A DNA stretch of 64,000 bases, taken from Amaurobius ferox (Eukaryota; Arthropoda; Arachnida; Araneae; Amaurobiidae). Shown piece by piece: positions 12,305 through 23,955 of the stretch. The stretch spans positions 118,412,354 to 118,476,353 of the forward strand of contig OX578142.1 in the NCBI GenBank assembly GCA_951213105.1, in the 5' to 3' direction. Positions within the stretch are counted from its first letter, which is position 1, and each line of letters begins with the position of its first letter. Below the pieces are notes generated by a model, which was given only the letters and a program-made list of their open reading frames with translations, made no database searches and was not told the origin of the DNA. The position numbers and the translations under genes were made by a program.

Positions 12305-13010
12305 ATATCTGTGTGTATGGCTGCGTAGTCTGTAGCGGAAAATCTAAGCGTCGTACGGCCATGAAATTTGGTATACAAATTCCTCAGGACCAGAATAGGT
12401 GCACCTTTGCATTATATTTCTTAAATTTCGATATAGTTTTTAATTATTTTATTTTTTAGCCAGATGCATAACTATTTTGAGCGATATTCACACAAATCGA
12501 TTCTTTGGCGACTTAAAATATTATCACAGAATTTACATCTCGATACAATTGGAAAGGAACTTTCGTTCCATCAATGCTTTAACCGAATCCATGAGATGAT
12601 TCCGTCCTATTTAGTTTTATTAAATACATAGAAATTTGCATTTTTTATGTGATCTGATATATATATCATAGCATCCAAAAACATAAGATAAAAACAATCC
12701 TATAATTTGGCTAAAACTCTCTTATATATATCTAACAAAAAATATTTCCGATTTCTTGAGTAATTTGAATTTTCGTAATTTTGTAAGTGACAGCAATTAG
12801 TCATCGATATGGAACGTTTGCACTTCAACTGAGATTCTGAGTTCCACCTCTCTGGAACAGATGCATTTAAAGAAGGGCAAGCGGATTGCGCATAATGGGT
12901 GTGGTTCTTGACAGAGGCTCTCATCCGCAGAAATGTTTTGGATTTTTATATTTCTGCTTTGCGGAGGTGGGAAACGTTCTAATGTGTAATCATAGATCGA
13001 TGGATGATAG
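12305..13010 (+). repeat. R6 repeat, copy b
   Basis: It is collinear with 3785-4475 over about 700 bp, including CTGTAGCG, ATGAAATTTGGTATACA, CCGAATCCATGAGATGATTC, CAGCAATTAGTCATCG, GCGCATAATGGGTG and CATAGATCGATGGATGATAG. It is non-coding and its short open frames are not shared with copy a. Confidence 0.7.
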
Positions 13011-13170
13011 CAGCCATTTAGTTCCTTCTGCTATTCATAAGCGTTCAAAATGGAGTATTGAAAATAGTATAAAAATTACGTTGCTTGTGGAAGACATGAA
13101 AAATTGTGGTTCTCATTTTGGGATTTTATTTGTATCGTGGAAATAATTTTATTTCAAATATGCGATTAGG

Positions 13171-13700
13171 AAATTGAGTATAGTGTTACCCATGTCTCCA
13201 TTATTTAAGTACCGGATATTTACTTATGATACGGACAACGCGAGTGATTCGTTCTAGTAATAAATATTATTCTGGATCAGATGGGAGTGTGATTCCATTT
13301 TGTAATTTTTCACCTCGCCATAGACCTAAAATATTTTCTGTGATAGAGATTTTAATAAATAGAAGCATTCTAAAATACAGTATTACTTAACTAACACAAT
13401 TTTAGAGCGGAACTTTAATTAAAAACACATGGAAATTGAGTGTGGCGTTACCCGTGTCGGTATTATTTAAGTACCGGATACTTATTTATGATCCGAGCAA
13501 CTCAAGTGAATCGTTCTGGTAATAACTATTATTATTGATCGGATGAGAGTGCCGTTCCTTTTTGTAATTTTTTCACCTCGTCATGGACCTAAAATCTGTT
13601 CTGTGATAGGGAAATTAATAAGTCGATGTCTCCTAAAAACAGTTTTGCTGAACTAACACAATTTTAGAGCGGACTTTAATGAAAACAAATTTTGTTGAGT
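13171..13700 (+). repeat. Tandem duplication, period about 262 bp
   Basis: The unit starting AAATTGAGTATAGTG at 13171 recurs from 13433 as AAATTGAGTGTGG. Both units carry ATTATTTAAGTACCGGATA, a CACCTCG segment and end with AACACAATTTTAGAGCGGA. Substitutions and small indels separate them. I found no other copy in the window. Confidence 0.85.
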
Positions 13701-13754
13701 ACATGCGTTGTCCTGATGAAAACCTCTCCAGCACTAATCCGTTTACGAATTCAA

Positions 13755-13930
13755 GCGTTCCCATTGCAACCTGTTTTAAGCTACTTTTCGAACAAGGATG
13801 AGAAATTTCCATGCATGGATTAGCAATGATTTGCATGCGGAGTCAAGTAGGAAATAATCGTTGCGATGGAAACAAGGGATCACTTGTCAAGTGGGATATT
13901 CCGTCTAAATATTACTTAACTTGGTGTGTC
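13755..13930 (+). repeat. R5 repeat, copy c
   Basis: The R5 landmarks CAACCTGTTTTAAGC, TTTTCGAACAAGGATGAG, AAATTTCC, GATTAGCAATGATTTGCATG and CGTTGCGATGGAAACAAGGG are all present. It lies directly after the 262-bp duplication. Confidence 0.7.
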
Positions 13931-14236
13931 CAATCAGTCTATAAATATAATCTACACATACATATGTATCTTTAATATTGGTCCTATTGTATTCAATCTT
14001 CTGAATTTTGGAACGTATACTTGTAAAATAAATCCTTCCTTGCTATCTATCTGCCCGTCTTGGTGCAATATGTTAATCATGGTAACAGCTTAGCGCCAAA
14101 TTTTCGAAATATATATAGGCGCTTTTTGGAAAGTGTTGCCAAATTGCGAAAATTTATTATATATTTATTTTACTTTCCATGTAAAATACCCGCACTCTCA
14201 CAAATACTTGATCACATGTGGTAATAAATTTTACAT

Positions 14237-15079
14237 TTTTACTTTCCCTGCAATACATGGTAATGTATAGGGAAAGTATTGGAATCATGCCGAAAATCGC
14301 AACTCGAGTTTTCGACGGATCTACACGTTTCGAGACCTCTAGAATACGAAAAAAATATTTTTAGCGTGACGTCTGTGTGTGTGTCTGTGTGTGTGTCTGT
14401 GTGTGTGTCTGTGTGCCTGTGTGTGTGTCTGTCTGTTTGTTTGTGCAGACTTTGTATCCACTCTAACTAAACAACTAATTGACCGAATTTCATAAAATTT
14501 GGTAGGTGAGTCACTTGGGCATGTTCCTGGTGCTGATTAGTTTTTGGTATGATTCGTAAAAAGAGAACCCGCCTTTTTCTACGAAATGGCTCGTAAAAAT
14601 TTCATATATTCACTCTAGCTAAAATACTAATTGACCAAATTTCACAAAATTTGGTGGATAAGTTACTTGTACGATACTCTGGTGCTGATTAGATTTTGGT
14701 ATTAATCGGAAAAGAGCAACCTGCCTTTTTTTACGAAATGGCCCGCAAAAACCGCAAAATCTGAAAAAAAGCTACGTATGTTCAAATATATCAATTAAAT
14801 GCTTGTTTTATATACGTAATTTTTGGTGAGGAAAATAATAAGAACAACTCTATTACTCTACGACTAACTATTTCTCGAGATATTTGAGATTTTTCGCATT
14901 TATTTATGCCACTTTTACAAAAATGTCTAATTACTAAATAAAACAGAAATTGAATTAAAAATGAAAATTTAGGGTTATTTTGTGCAATTAAACTCAATTT
15001 AATGAATTATTAAAGAAATAAAAAAAAATGAATTTGAGTCTGCAGGGAAAGTCATGTGCTGCCCACATCAGATTTTTTA
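14237..15079 (+). mobile_element. R2 element, copy a (complete)
   Basis: A non-autonomous element with the R2 plan. The 5' end has a hairpin (ACTTTCCCTGCA...AGGGAAAGT), then TCGAGTTTTCGACGG, a GT-rich microsatellite and an AAATTTGGT-containing middle. The 3' end reads TGCAGGGAAAGTCATGTG, then CTGCCCACATCAGATTTTTT. The first 12 bases from 14241 are the exact complement of the 3' motif at 15041-15052, so the element has short inverted ends internal to a TTTTT flank and the CATCAGATTTTTT tail. It codes for nothing obvious. Confidence 0.75.
14373..14445. repeat. (TGTG/TCTG)n microsatellite within R2a
   Basis: Alternating TGTGTGTG and TCTG runs sit at the same internal position as the pure GT run in the R2 copy at 18126-18167. 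Confidence 0.9.
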
Positions 15080-15606
15080 TTCTGCAGTGCTAGTAAAATA
15101 AAGCAATATAAAGCAAAGCAGTAAATTCGCTTTTTGGAAAATAGGATAAAATAAACGTATTTGCAATAAACTATTTCCTGAAAATATAAATAATTATAAA
15201 ACATAATAATAAATGATATTCCATCATTTTAGTTATACCACCTAAGTATGCTTCCAAAAAATTTTTTCATATTTTCATGTATTGATGTAACCTATACTAT
15301 TAAAACCCATCATCCCATGTATATCTGAGTGATTTAAAATACTAAATATTGACCCAGAATCCTACGATTTGTCTAAAACGCCTGCTAACAATCCGATGGC
15401 GAGGCGAAATATCCGAAATATCCGAATATTTGAAAAATGTAGTATATTTTTAAAAGAAAAAAGGCATTGATAAAAACTGATACCTTAAAAACTGAGACTT
15501 GATAACACAGTTCCTGTGTCCTAGCTATTTAAAACGCCAAATCTTGGAGTAGAACATCATGGTTTTCGTATTATTGTACTTTCTTATGTACCTTTAGAAG
15601 CACGTG
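15080..15606. other. AT-rich sequence, no gene seen
   Basis: No coding or RNA signal. A tandem ATATCCGAA motif occurs at 15409-15427. Confidence 0.4.
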
Positions 15607-16579
15607 TACAGTCGGTCAAAAAATCTTAACACCTCTCGTTGTTCCGGATCCTCGGATCGTACAACCAAATAAAAAATGTCAATAGACTCGGAATAATGTC
15701 TACTGTAAATGAATGTGCATCTAAATTGCATAATTTGCATTGGGTAAACTTCGTATTTAGTTTATTGTCCTTTTCGAAAATTCAAATAGCAGAAACCACA
15801 TTTTATACTATTATGAAATGTCTCATATTGATATAATTCTAAAAATATATTTGTGTGCGACTCCGATGAGAAATGAAGGAGATACACGGAAGAAACCGTT
15901 CGGGGCCGTTCGTCTCCATAATTAAAGTTATACGTTTTATATTTCGTTAATATCACAAACTCTTTACAAAAACATTTTATGAAAATATGTGTAGGCTAGA
16001 GTTTGTAAATTTTAGTGGCATCCCAAATAACTTTTTAACCATACGTTAATATTAAATGGGATTTAATGAAACCAAAAAATTTAGCTCCTTCTGGGCTACC
16101 AATTACGTTCCCTCACAAAGTTGAATAAAAATCACTGATGCAATTGGCTGATGCATTTGACTGATGCAATTATAAATACTATAATGTTTCTTTGACTATT
16201 GGCTTTAATTTTTATAGCATTCAATTCCGTAACATAGTCTCAGAACATAGTTACAAACATAGTTACAGAAGGTAACATTTGCACAAAAACTGTTTGTAGT
16301 CATCGTTATGCCTTTAAATAAAATTAACAAAATAATTCGTATTCCATTTTCAATAAGATAGCCTAAATACGTTTTTCAATTAACCATAAAAAGTCCGAAG
16401 TATGAAAAATTGTACTTTGTCTACATATGCTTCAAGGATATTACTTGCATTGAAGAAATATATATTTGAATAAATAAATATACATTTCAGTTTAATTTGC
16501 AATTTCACTATTTATTTTTGTTAATTTCGATTTCTGAATGAAATTCGAAATTAAAATTATTTTATATAAAATAGGAATT

Positions 16580-16617
16580 ATCCATTAATTGCCAGTTTAC
16601 ACTGGCAATTAATGGAT
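16580..16617. repeat. Perfect 17-bp inverted repeat, 4-nt loop
   Basis: ATCCATTAATTGCCAGT (16580-16596) and its exact complement (16601-16617) are separated by TTAC. It lies near the middle of the 15.6-17.3 kb element. A stem this long without a mismatch is unlikely to be old and neutral in diverged surroundings. Confidence 0.9.
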
Positions 16618-16715
16618 GGTACACAGAAAGCTTCAAAATGATGCAGTTTTGGATATAGGTCTGTATTTCAATAAGTACTGAAAGAAATGGCTTAAATTTC
16701 CACACCAAGGTTCCC

Positions 16716-16757
16716 TACTTTCTGGTAGGTCGGAAGGTCTTGGTCTCAACAACAACA
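16716..16757 (+). mobile_element. Severely 5'-truncated SINE with perfect target-site duplication
   Basis: Only the last 42 bases of the SINE family are present: TTTCTGGTAGGTCGGAAGG, then TCTTGGTCTCAAC and a (CAA)n tail. It is flanked by a perfect 14-bp duplication, ACACCAAGGTTCCC, at 16702-16715 and 16758-16771. This is the structure left by target-primed reverse transcription with early termination. It lies inside the 15.6-kb Tc-type element and is therefore younger than it. Confidence 0.92.
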
Positions 16758-17046
16758 ACACCAAGGTTCCCGACAGTGCTAAATTGACTGTCGTCAAAAT
16801 TTACCCACGTTTGTATTCATATTTTGTCAAATATGAATTACATAATTCATAATAAATACTAAAATTTATTTAAAGATGAAATATGGAATACATTTTGTGT
16901 GGGTTATTTAGTATCACAATATGAAACAGGAATAAGTTTAGAAGACTAATTATTTGGGGAAATATAAAAGAACACTGCAACACAAACTCAAATTTAGGAG
17001 CTCGAAATTTCAAGCAGTCATAACTAATAAACGGTTTTATTAAAAT

Positions 17047-17190
17047 AACTAATGATATATTTGGTAACTAATGATATATTGACCATAAGGATTATTTGAT
17101 AACAAATGATATATTGACCATAATGATTATTTAGTAACTAATGATATATTGATCATAATGATTATTTGGTAACTAATAATATATTTGTCT
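17047..17190. repeat. 35-bp tandem array
   Basis: There are three full 35-bp units (17066, 17101, 17136) plus partial units at both ends, each starting AACTAATGATATATTG. Units differ at one to three positions. The array lies beside the right terminus of the 15.6-17.3 kb element. Confidence 0.92.
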
Positions 17191-17271
17191 AATGATATAA
17201 TATTTGGTTTTACTGTACGATTCGATGAGTCAGAATAACAAGAGGTGTTCGGATTTTTTTGGCTAACTGTA

Positions 17272-17994
17272 CCTCTAGTGGATAACTACAGGGTGAGCAG
17301 TAACTTAAAAGCTAAATTACTGCTATCTATTTTCTACTGTCAACTACTGAATATGAAAAATAAAAATATATATATATTTGTCATTTTCTTTTTACTTACA
17401 TTCCATTTCTAACAGTAAATATCACTTTTGACTGTTGTATACGTCTTGTGGTTGTACACTTTAAAATATTTGTGAAACATTTCTAATTCGTTTTAAAATA
17501 TATCTGACTTAAATAGTAGAACCTTCCGAAATATGGTGGCGGAATCTCTAATGATGTCACCCTGTGGTGTTTAACTAGATATTTTTTACATCATGTAAAG
17601 TTCTTTCAAAGTTTATAAAATTTAGATATTGCTCTGACAATCGCTTTTCGATAGCAAGAAAGCTTCTTTAGAGGAGATGCTTGTGAGAGTCCAGCAATAA
17701 TCCTGTTAATCCCCATGCAAACATAGCCATTATTTCCCATTTGCAAATATGACGACATATATGGTCTAATTTTACTAAACAATTAATTTATCAAGCAAAT
17801 TCTTCTGCAAAATTATACTTCTTAATATCCTAAGTGAACGAATAATATTTTAGAAAGCTGTTTTAGCTAATTATCTTGAATGAATTATGAAATTAGCCCA
17901 TTAACGTCCAGGTCGACTTTTTTAAGAAACTAAACAGTTTTAGTGATAATGCCACTTTTACTATTAGTTAACAAAAATATTCATACTTCGGGCT
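17272..17994. other. AT-rich sequence, no gene seen
   Basis: No coding signal, RNA gene or repeat match is seen. Confidence 0.4.
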
Positions 17995-18122
17995 TTTTAC
18001 TTTCCTTATATACATAATGTATAAGGAAAGTATTGTGACGGGGTCGAAAATTCGAAATCGAGTTTTCGACGGGAGAGCACGTTTCAAGCACACCTGATCA
18101 CGAATCAAACATTTTTGAAGTG

Positions 18123-18171
<49 letters not shown>

Positions 18172-18963
18172 TATGTGTGTGTGTGTGTCAGTGCGTCTGT
18201 GGAGACGATAACTGACGAACGAATGGACCGATTCGAACCAAATTTGGTACAAAAATTACAATTCGTAAACACTGGAAGCCTATTGTTTTTATACGTAATC
18301 GAATGTTCAGAACCCCCTAAATTTTTGAATAAAATTTTGAAAAAATCGTCAAAAAATCAAAACCACTAATAAAGTTACGCAAATAGACATTTCTTATGTA
18401 ATTTTTCATTAGAAAACGATTGACATAAATTTTAGAACGATAACATGAACCGTTCTCGAGATATTGCACATTTTTCAAAAAAATTATTAAAAAGTCATAT
18501 TAAATGAAAAAAAAAATATTTCCTATTGAGAAAAATGTTCACTTTTCATATATAATACCATGCGATAAATTGGGTGACATCATTCTCGTGGATCTAGCTC
18601 GTTCCATTCATGAAAAAAGATACTTTGAGTAATACTTTTGTATTTGAACGCCAATAGTAATTTATCTGCTGTAAGAACAACTTATTTCTTCGCCCATAAC
18701 GCTTGGCGAGATTTTGGCGACGAATTTGGCGGAATGTCGCCAACTTGGCGACTTTTTGAAATGTTGCCAAATTAACGAAAATCTCGCCAAATGGATAAAA
18801 ATGACGCTAAATCAATGAAAATGACGACTAATTGTCGAAAATTCAATATCTTGGAAAGTATATTAGTATCTACTATAAGAAAAACCTATTTTTTTACTGT
18901 AAAAGTAGTAAATTCATTACATTATATAAGGAAAGTCATGTGTTGCCTACATCAGATTTTTTT
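17995..18963 (+). mobile_element. R2 element, copy b (complete)
   Basis: The 5' end has a perfect 12-bp hairpin: ACTTTCCTTATA (17999-18010), a 9-nt loop, TATAAGGAAAGT (18020-18031). Then follow TCGAAATCGAGTTTTCGACG, a GT microsatellite, GTTCTCGAGATATTGCAC and a module of TTGGCGACATTTT-like motifs (about 18705-18830). The 3' end is TATATAAGGAAAGTCATG, then TGTTGCCTACATCAG and a T run. The 5' arm extended to 14 bases is the exact complement of the 3' motif. It codes for nothing I recognise; the open frame at 18791-19180 runs out of the element by chance. Confidence 0.8.
18126..18188. repeat. (GT)n microsatellite within R2b
   Basis: A pure GT run from 18126 to 18167 and a second short run at about 18173-18188. 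It corresponds in position to the GT-rich tract in the R2 copy at 14.4 kb. Confidence 0.97.
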
Positions 18964-19128
18964 AAGAGGCGTTAATAAATTTATGTCTAGATCTTCATTC
19001 GCATGCCACATTAAGAGCAAAAATATTTTTCCAATGTATATGTTCATAACGATTAAAGTACACAAAAAGGAATATTTTAATACATACATTGAATTGACGT
19101 GTTTATACATTTCACACCAATATAATAT

Positions 19129-19355
19129 CCAGCCACTGCCAAAACCGCCGCCGTGTTCACGCGGAGTACGATCACGTTAAACATGTGGGTCCGTAAGTCC
19201 TTCCGAGAGGTTGGTGGTAGGGGAAGGAGTGTACGGTCCCTGTGGATGCCCCCCCCCCACTTGGTTCCGGTATAAATTGGGTGGCACTTCCCTGTTGTCC
19301 CAAACAGTTACCTTACACCTTTCTGGTAGGTCGGACGGTCTGGGTCTCAACAACA
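19129..19355 (+). mobile_element. SINE of the 5S/tRNA family, head missing
   Basis: It carries the SINE body GCCGTGTTCACGCGGAGTAC, CGTTAAACATGTGGGTCC, CGAGAGGTTGGTGG, GGTACGGTCCCTGTGGATGC and the tail GGTCTGGGTCTCAACAACAA. It is flanked by a 15-bp duplication with one mismatch: ACACCAATATAATAT (19114-19128) and ACACCAATATAGTAT (19356-19370). It is truncated within the head, so it carries no intact pol III promoter. Confidence 0.92.
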
Positions 19356-19384
19356 ACACCAATATAGTATAACTACAGTTTCTG

Positions 19385-19560
19385 AATGCAAGCATTCCTT
19401 GAGCTGCAACATATTCCACCCTGCTTTTTGAATTCGGATAATTTTGCATTCGTGAATTAGAACTGGGGAGTCAGGTGCTCAATATTCTAATGGTAGTATT
19501 CAATATCCCTTTAATATTACACTCCGTGCTCAGATACATTGGTATAAATATGTATCTTTT
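19385..19560 (+). repeat. R5 repeat, copy d (diverged)
   Basis: It retains GAGCTGCAACATATT, CTGCTTTTTGAATTCGGAT, GGGGAGTCAGG, ATGGTAGTATTCAATAT and the GTGCTCAGATACATTGG end in the same order as the other R5 copies. It is more diverged. Confidence 0.5.
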
Positions 19561-22437
19561 AAGTTGCATGCATATATCATCATACGTTTTGCAAGACTAT
19601 CTAAATTTAGCTTTTGTGCCGGACTATATATTGCGATAATGATAATATCAATGTGATAATTTTACTTCATCTGAAGACATTATGTCGTAGACAATGGGAT
19701 GTAATATCCACTTATCTTTTCGTGGTTATATGTTTTATTACTATCTACGTAAAATGTAATTTTATTTATTAGTGTGCTATTCATTTTTATTTCGAGTTCT
19801 TTTTCTCAAAGAAACCCTTATCTATCTATAGCGTAAAATCAATATTGCTGGATTTTAGGAATTGATGCATATAAAATGTAAACTTACGGTGCAAACATAA
19901 TTAATAGAGAAAGAAAATAAATTTTAATAAGAGCTAATGATAATCATTCCATTGGGAAATATCCTTTAAATTGGGTTTTCTTGGAAATTCAGCTGCACGA
20001 TTTATGCTAGAAACACCAAGATTATATCAAAATGCTGAAAGTAATCGTAAGTCATTGAGGACCGAAGCTTAAAAACCTTGATCAAACCTACAACCATGTG
20101 TATTTTTGGTGACATTATCTATACAGATGGGACTATCCAAGGTTTCTAGCAAAGTCCTTAAGCACCGCAATGATTTTGCCTAGAAATATTAATGAGTGTA
20201 CAGTGTATGCTCACGAACACTTCAAAGGACAGTGTGCTGTGAGGAAAAAAGGTTGAGAGCCATTAGTGTAGGACTTGGATCGATGCATAGTAAAATAATC
20301 ATGCTCGATCGAATAAAAGTGACTGCAGCGACCCCAGCGGAGAAATTTAAAAGTTAAGATAACGATCTCGGAAGCAAAGCGAAGTAGTCGAAAATATCTA
20401 ATTACAAAGTTATAGAGCAGAGTTATAGAGTTGCATCTAGTGAGCAGGAATCAATACGAGGAACGAAATAAACGCGTATCTAGAAGGGAATAGATTCATG
20501 TCGCATAGATGTATCATCAGTCACTGTGACGACACCTGCTAGGCTTTTAAAAGTAGTAAGCAGTAATATATTTTTTTGAATTTAAATATACATTATCTCA
20601 GATGGAAGGCCTTTTTTTCAAGCTTCACTCTAGATTTATGTTCATGCAAGTGTTACTTATTTTGGCATTCTTGAATATAGCAAAAATTTGCCAATGACCC
20701 TATTTTGTTAAATAAATGCCTTCAGTGAAGTTTTATTGTCGATTTTTACTCTTTAGGCAATGTTCTACAACTTTGTAATTGGCTCTTTTCGTCTATCTCA
20801 CTTTATTGCCGAGTTTGTCATCCAAACTTGTCAAATTATCTACTAGGGGCAATGCAATCACTTTTATTCTTTCGCTCATGGCTATTTTACTATATATATA
20901 TATTTAATGTGTATAGTCATGGAATTTTTTTTAAAAAGTTTTTGGGGTGTTTAAGGACTTCCTTAGGAATCATGTTCATAGCTATGGGATAATTTAATTT
21001 TGAGGTTTGTATAAAATCTAAAAAAGTCAATTCAACTTAAGAGTGCTTTAATTTTTAAGCGCATGCTTTCCTATGACGTGAACCTAACTTTCAAATTGTT
21101 TCAGAATGCATGCGTTTAAACTAAAACAAATTTCATATTTCTGTCTTTGAAATTAGGAGACAGTTATTTCAATAGATTAAAGATTTGTACATAGAGATGG
21201 TAAGCTAACATTTAGGCGACAAATGGTTACCACTTATTAATGTTACTGTACAGTCTGAATGACATAAAACTCAGAGAATGCAATCCTATAAATAATATAC
21301 TATATTTTACGTTATTTACTCAAGATTAGATCAGAATACATTTTATTAAATCTTCGTAACTTCTGGAAGGTTGTTTAAATTGAGTTTATGAAAATTCTTG
21401 CGTGTTTGTTAAATGATGCTGTTCATATTTAAATGTGAAAAATGCATTCATAGAATGCTTTACGACGCTTAAAAACAAACTGTTACACATACAAAATTTA
21501 TTGCGATAATTTATTTGTGTGATAGGGAATAATCATATGTATTTCGAATTTCGCAATATATTTTAATATTCGTAATTCAAAACATTATTCTGGGTTTGTT
21601 TCATAAAGAATCTCTGAAATTAAAAATATATCTTTTATAAATGTACACATTTGCAAAAAGAGAGGGATAAACGATTTTAATATTATAGAGTTTTTGACTT
21701 CCATTAATGGGTGTTCGAATGGGTGGGCACAAGAATCGAAGTCGTAGGCTTGTTATATGCTTGTTATATGTGTGATGATATAAAAGCTCGATTTGGGGAT
21801 GCAGCATGATAATTTATATCAACACCAGATAAACTCAGAGTTACAGGCAATAAAGTCTACAGTCCGACACGGACAGTGGGGCCAGACTTTGAGACTTCAA
21901 TGTAAACATTAAAATTAATTAATATTTATGTTTCATGATAAGATCACCAGATATGTTCAGCTGGATATTCCAGTAAAGATCATCGTGAGAGGTTAAGCTC
22001 TAGTGTCTTTTAAACCAAATAAGGACAGAGTTGAGGATAATTCAAATATAAATTGAAAATATGATATTTTTAATAAATATAAGTACAACATAATAATACT
22101 TTGTCATTTAAGTTGACCGTATGTTTACTGCTTATCTTTTAGGATTTATAGTTTTTCTATGGTGACGCCGGACTACAGAAATGAAGAGTTAGGCATTTTA
22201 GAATATTATAGAGTATTAATTTTACAACGGCAATGTGTGTGGATCATGAGCCCTTTCAATATGTAATGATTCACTTAAAAGATAAAACATTAATTAGTTT
22301 ACCCTATGAATAGAATATTAAATTATTTTCTTACAGCTTGTATTTCAGAATTACTCTAAACTTAAAGCTTGCTCAAGAATTGAAGCTCAAAGACGTCAAT
22401 CACAATCTATATATGGAGGGCACAAACGTGGCGCGGT
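19561..22437. other. AT-rich sequence, no gene seen
   Basis: The stretch at about 20280-20540 is less AT-rich but shows no readable frame, RNA gene or second copy here. The rest is plain AT-rich sequence with short TA runs near 20890. Confidence 0.4.
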
Positions 22438-22779
22438 ATAACGAAAATAATTGTTCAGTTGCATATTGAAAGCGTGAATATACTTTTAATCTACGTGTGG
22501 AATATTGTGTCAACATCACGTGATAAGCAAATCCCTTCAAGACCCACGCGCATTGATCTGCGCAGACCAATGGACTATAGAATTCCAATAACTATATATA
22601 CTAAGGGACACTAACTGCAGAGGTGTTACAAAAATAATTGTTTAGTTGCTTATGAAAAGACGAATATATTTTTAATATATCTGTGGGGTGTTGTGGCAAC
22701 ATTACATGGTAAGAAAATCCATACAAGACCCACGTGCATTGATCCGCTCAAACCAATGGACTTCATAATTTCAACAACT
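22438..22779 (+). repeat. Tandem duplication, period 188 bp
   Basis: Two units of about 155 bp: 22438-22594 and 22626-22779. Shared strings include AAAATAATTGTTYAGTTGC, TTTTTAATMTAY, CAAGACCCACG, GCATTGATC and ACCAATGGACT. About one base in five differs. Confidence 0.85.
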
Positions 22780-23257
22780 GTGATGAACTTTTCGATCCCA
22801 TCTTCTCTCCTTACGCTTAAACATTCCTGCTAACGCCGTGTATTATCGATGTCGATGTGTCGAACCAATTTAACATTTGATTGAAACAATATAATCTATG
22901 TTTTATGCTGCCGAATTGGAATTCATGTTCTGTATCAATAAAGCATTATGCCACTGACGTGCATACACGTGTAACCTACGAGAGTTTCGAAGTTACAAAT
23001 TAAAGCCCTTTGAATTTCGTTGTCTAGTTTTAGTGAGTTCATCTGATTTCCTATTCAGAGCTAGCATAAAAGCGTCACTGATCTTCAAGTGCAAGTTGTT
23101 GGCCTAAAATAACTATAGGAAAGAGCCTTAGAATAAGCAACGGAACAGCTTTATAATAGATGAACTTGTACATAAAACTCTTGTATGGGGCGGCTACAGA
23201 TTTTACATTCTGATGTATTCCGTCTACCTCATATACCTTTAGATATAAAAATTGCAG
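22780..23257. other. AT-rich sequence, no gene seen
   Basis: No open frame, RNA gene or repeat match is seen. Confidence 0.4.
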
Positions 23258-23375
23258 AGTTCACTTCGATGATAAGAACTTGTAATTTCGTCCCAGTAGC
23301 TCAACGGTAGAGCGTCGGCTGGCCTGTTCGGAGATCCACGGTTCGATTACATATTGGTGCAGCAAGGCTCTTTAC
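23258..23375 (+). repeat. tRNA-derived repeat unit 1
   Basis: It carries an A-box-like TAGCTCAACGGTAGAGCG and a B-box-like GGTTCGATTAC at tRNA spacing. The D-arm pairs well (GCTC/GAGC). The anticodon arm does not pair and the acceptor ends do not match, so it is not a working tRNA. The sequence before it (CAGAGTTCACTTCGATGATA) and after it (GCAAGGCTCTTTAC) is shared with the units at 24.3 and 24.65 kb, so the whole block is the repeat. Confidence 0.7.
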
Positions 23376-23922
23376 AATGACGCCCGAACAAAGTAAAGAT
23401 GTCGGAGGTCTGAAGACCTCAGACCGTGCGACTCACATATTGGGTTTAGAGTAGCTATCTGCACGGCCGGGAAAGGATACCTCCTGCATTCAGGAGGCAC
23501 CCAAGGTCTACCATCCCACCAAACGAACTTTTATTTAGGTCTAAAAATATTGCAATTTATAATAAATATTGTGATTAAACAGACAGTTTTACATTATATT
23601 TGAACTTGACAAGTGCGTCCATTTTACAAAAATGGGAAAATGGTTATTGCGAATATAGATAAAAAGATCATTGAAAACTCATATTAAGAGTGAGGTATAA
23701 TAATATAATAAAATATAGATTAAAATGAAAGAAAATAATAAAATTTTAAAAGTAAAATTTAGAAAATATATAAAAAGAAAATATATGAAAAGGAAAAAAA
23801 ATGGCGTATGAAAACAAAAACAGAAATTTAGAATAAAATTTAGAAAAGAAAAATAAGAAAGAATACAAAGAAAAGTGTCAAAAGAAAAAGAAAGATCCAA
23901 AAAAATAAGAACAGTTAACATA

Positions 23923-23955
<33 letters not shown>

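Larger units (their letters stand above)
15607..17271. mobile_element. Tc/mariner-type element with long inverted termini, no transposase
   Basis: Both ends begin with TA then CAGT (TACAGTCGGTCAAAAAA at 15607; the complement of the right end reads TACAGTTAGCCAAAAAAA from 17271). The inverted repeat continues inward for about 65-70 bases: both sides share CCTCTYGTTRTTC, CGRATCGTACA and ACCAAATA. TA at both ends fits the Tc1/mariner target duplication. The 1.66-kb interior has no transposase-like frame, a 17-bp perfect hairpin, a SINE fragment with its own duplications and a 35-bp tandem array. It is a non-autonomous or gutted element. The long, imperfect termini are diverged, so it is old. Confidence 0.75.

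Noticed and set aside
17047..17190. CRISPR array
   Set aside because: The 35-bp units are contiguous with no unique spacers, and the context is eukaryotic.
17968..18252. Histidine-threonine-rich minus-strand frame
   Set aside because: It is the translation of the GT microsatellite in R2b.
23679..23921. Hydrophobic minus-strand frame as a membrane peptide
   Set aside because: It is the translation of a purine-rich low-complexity tract.
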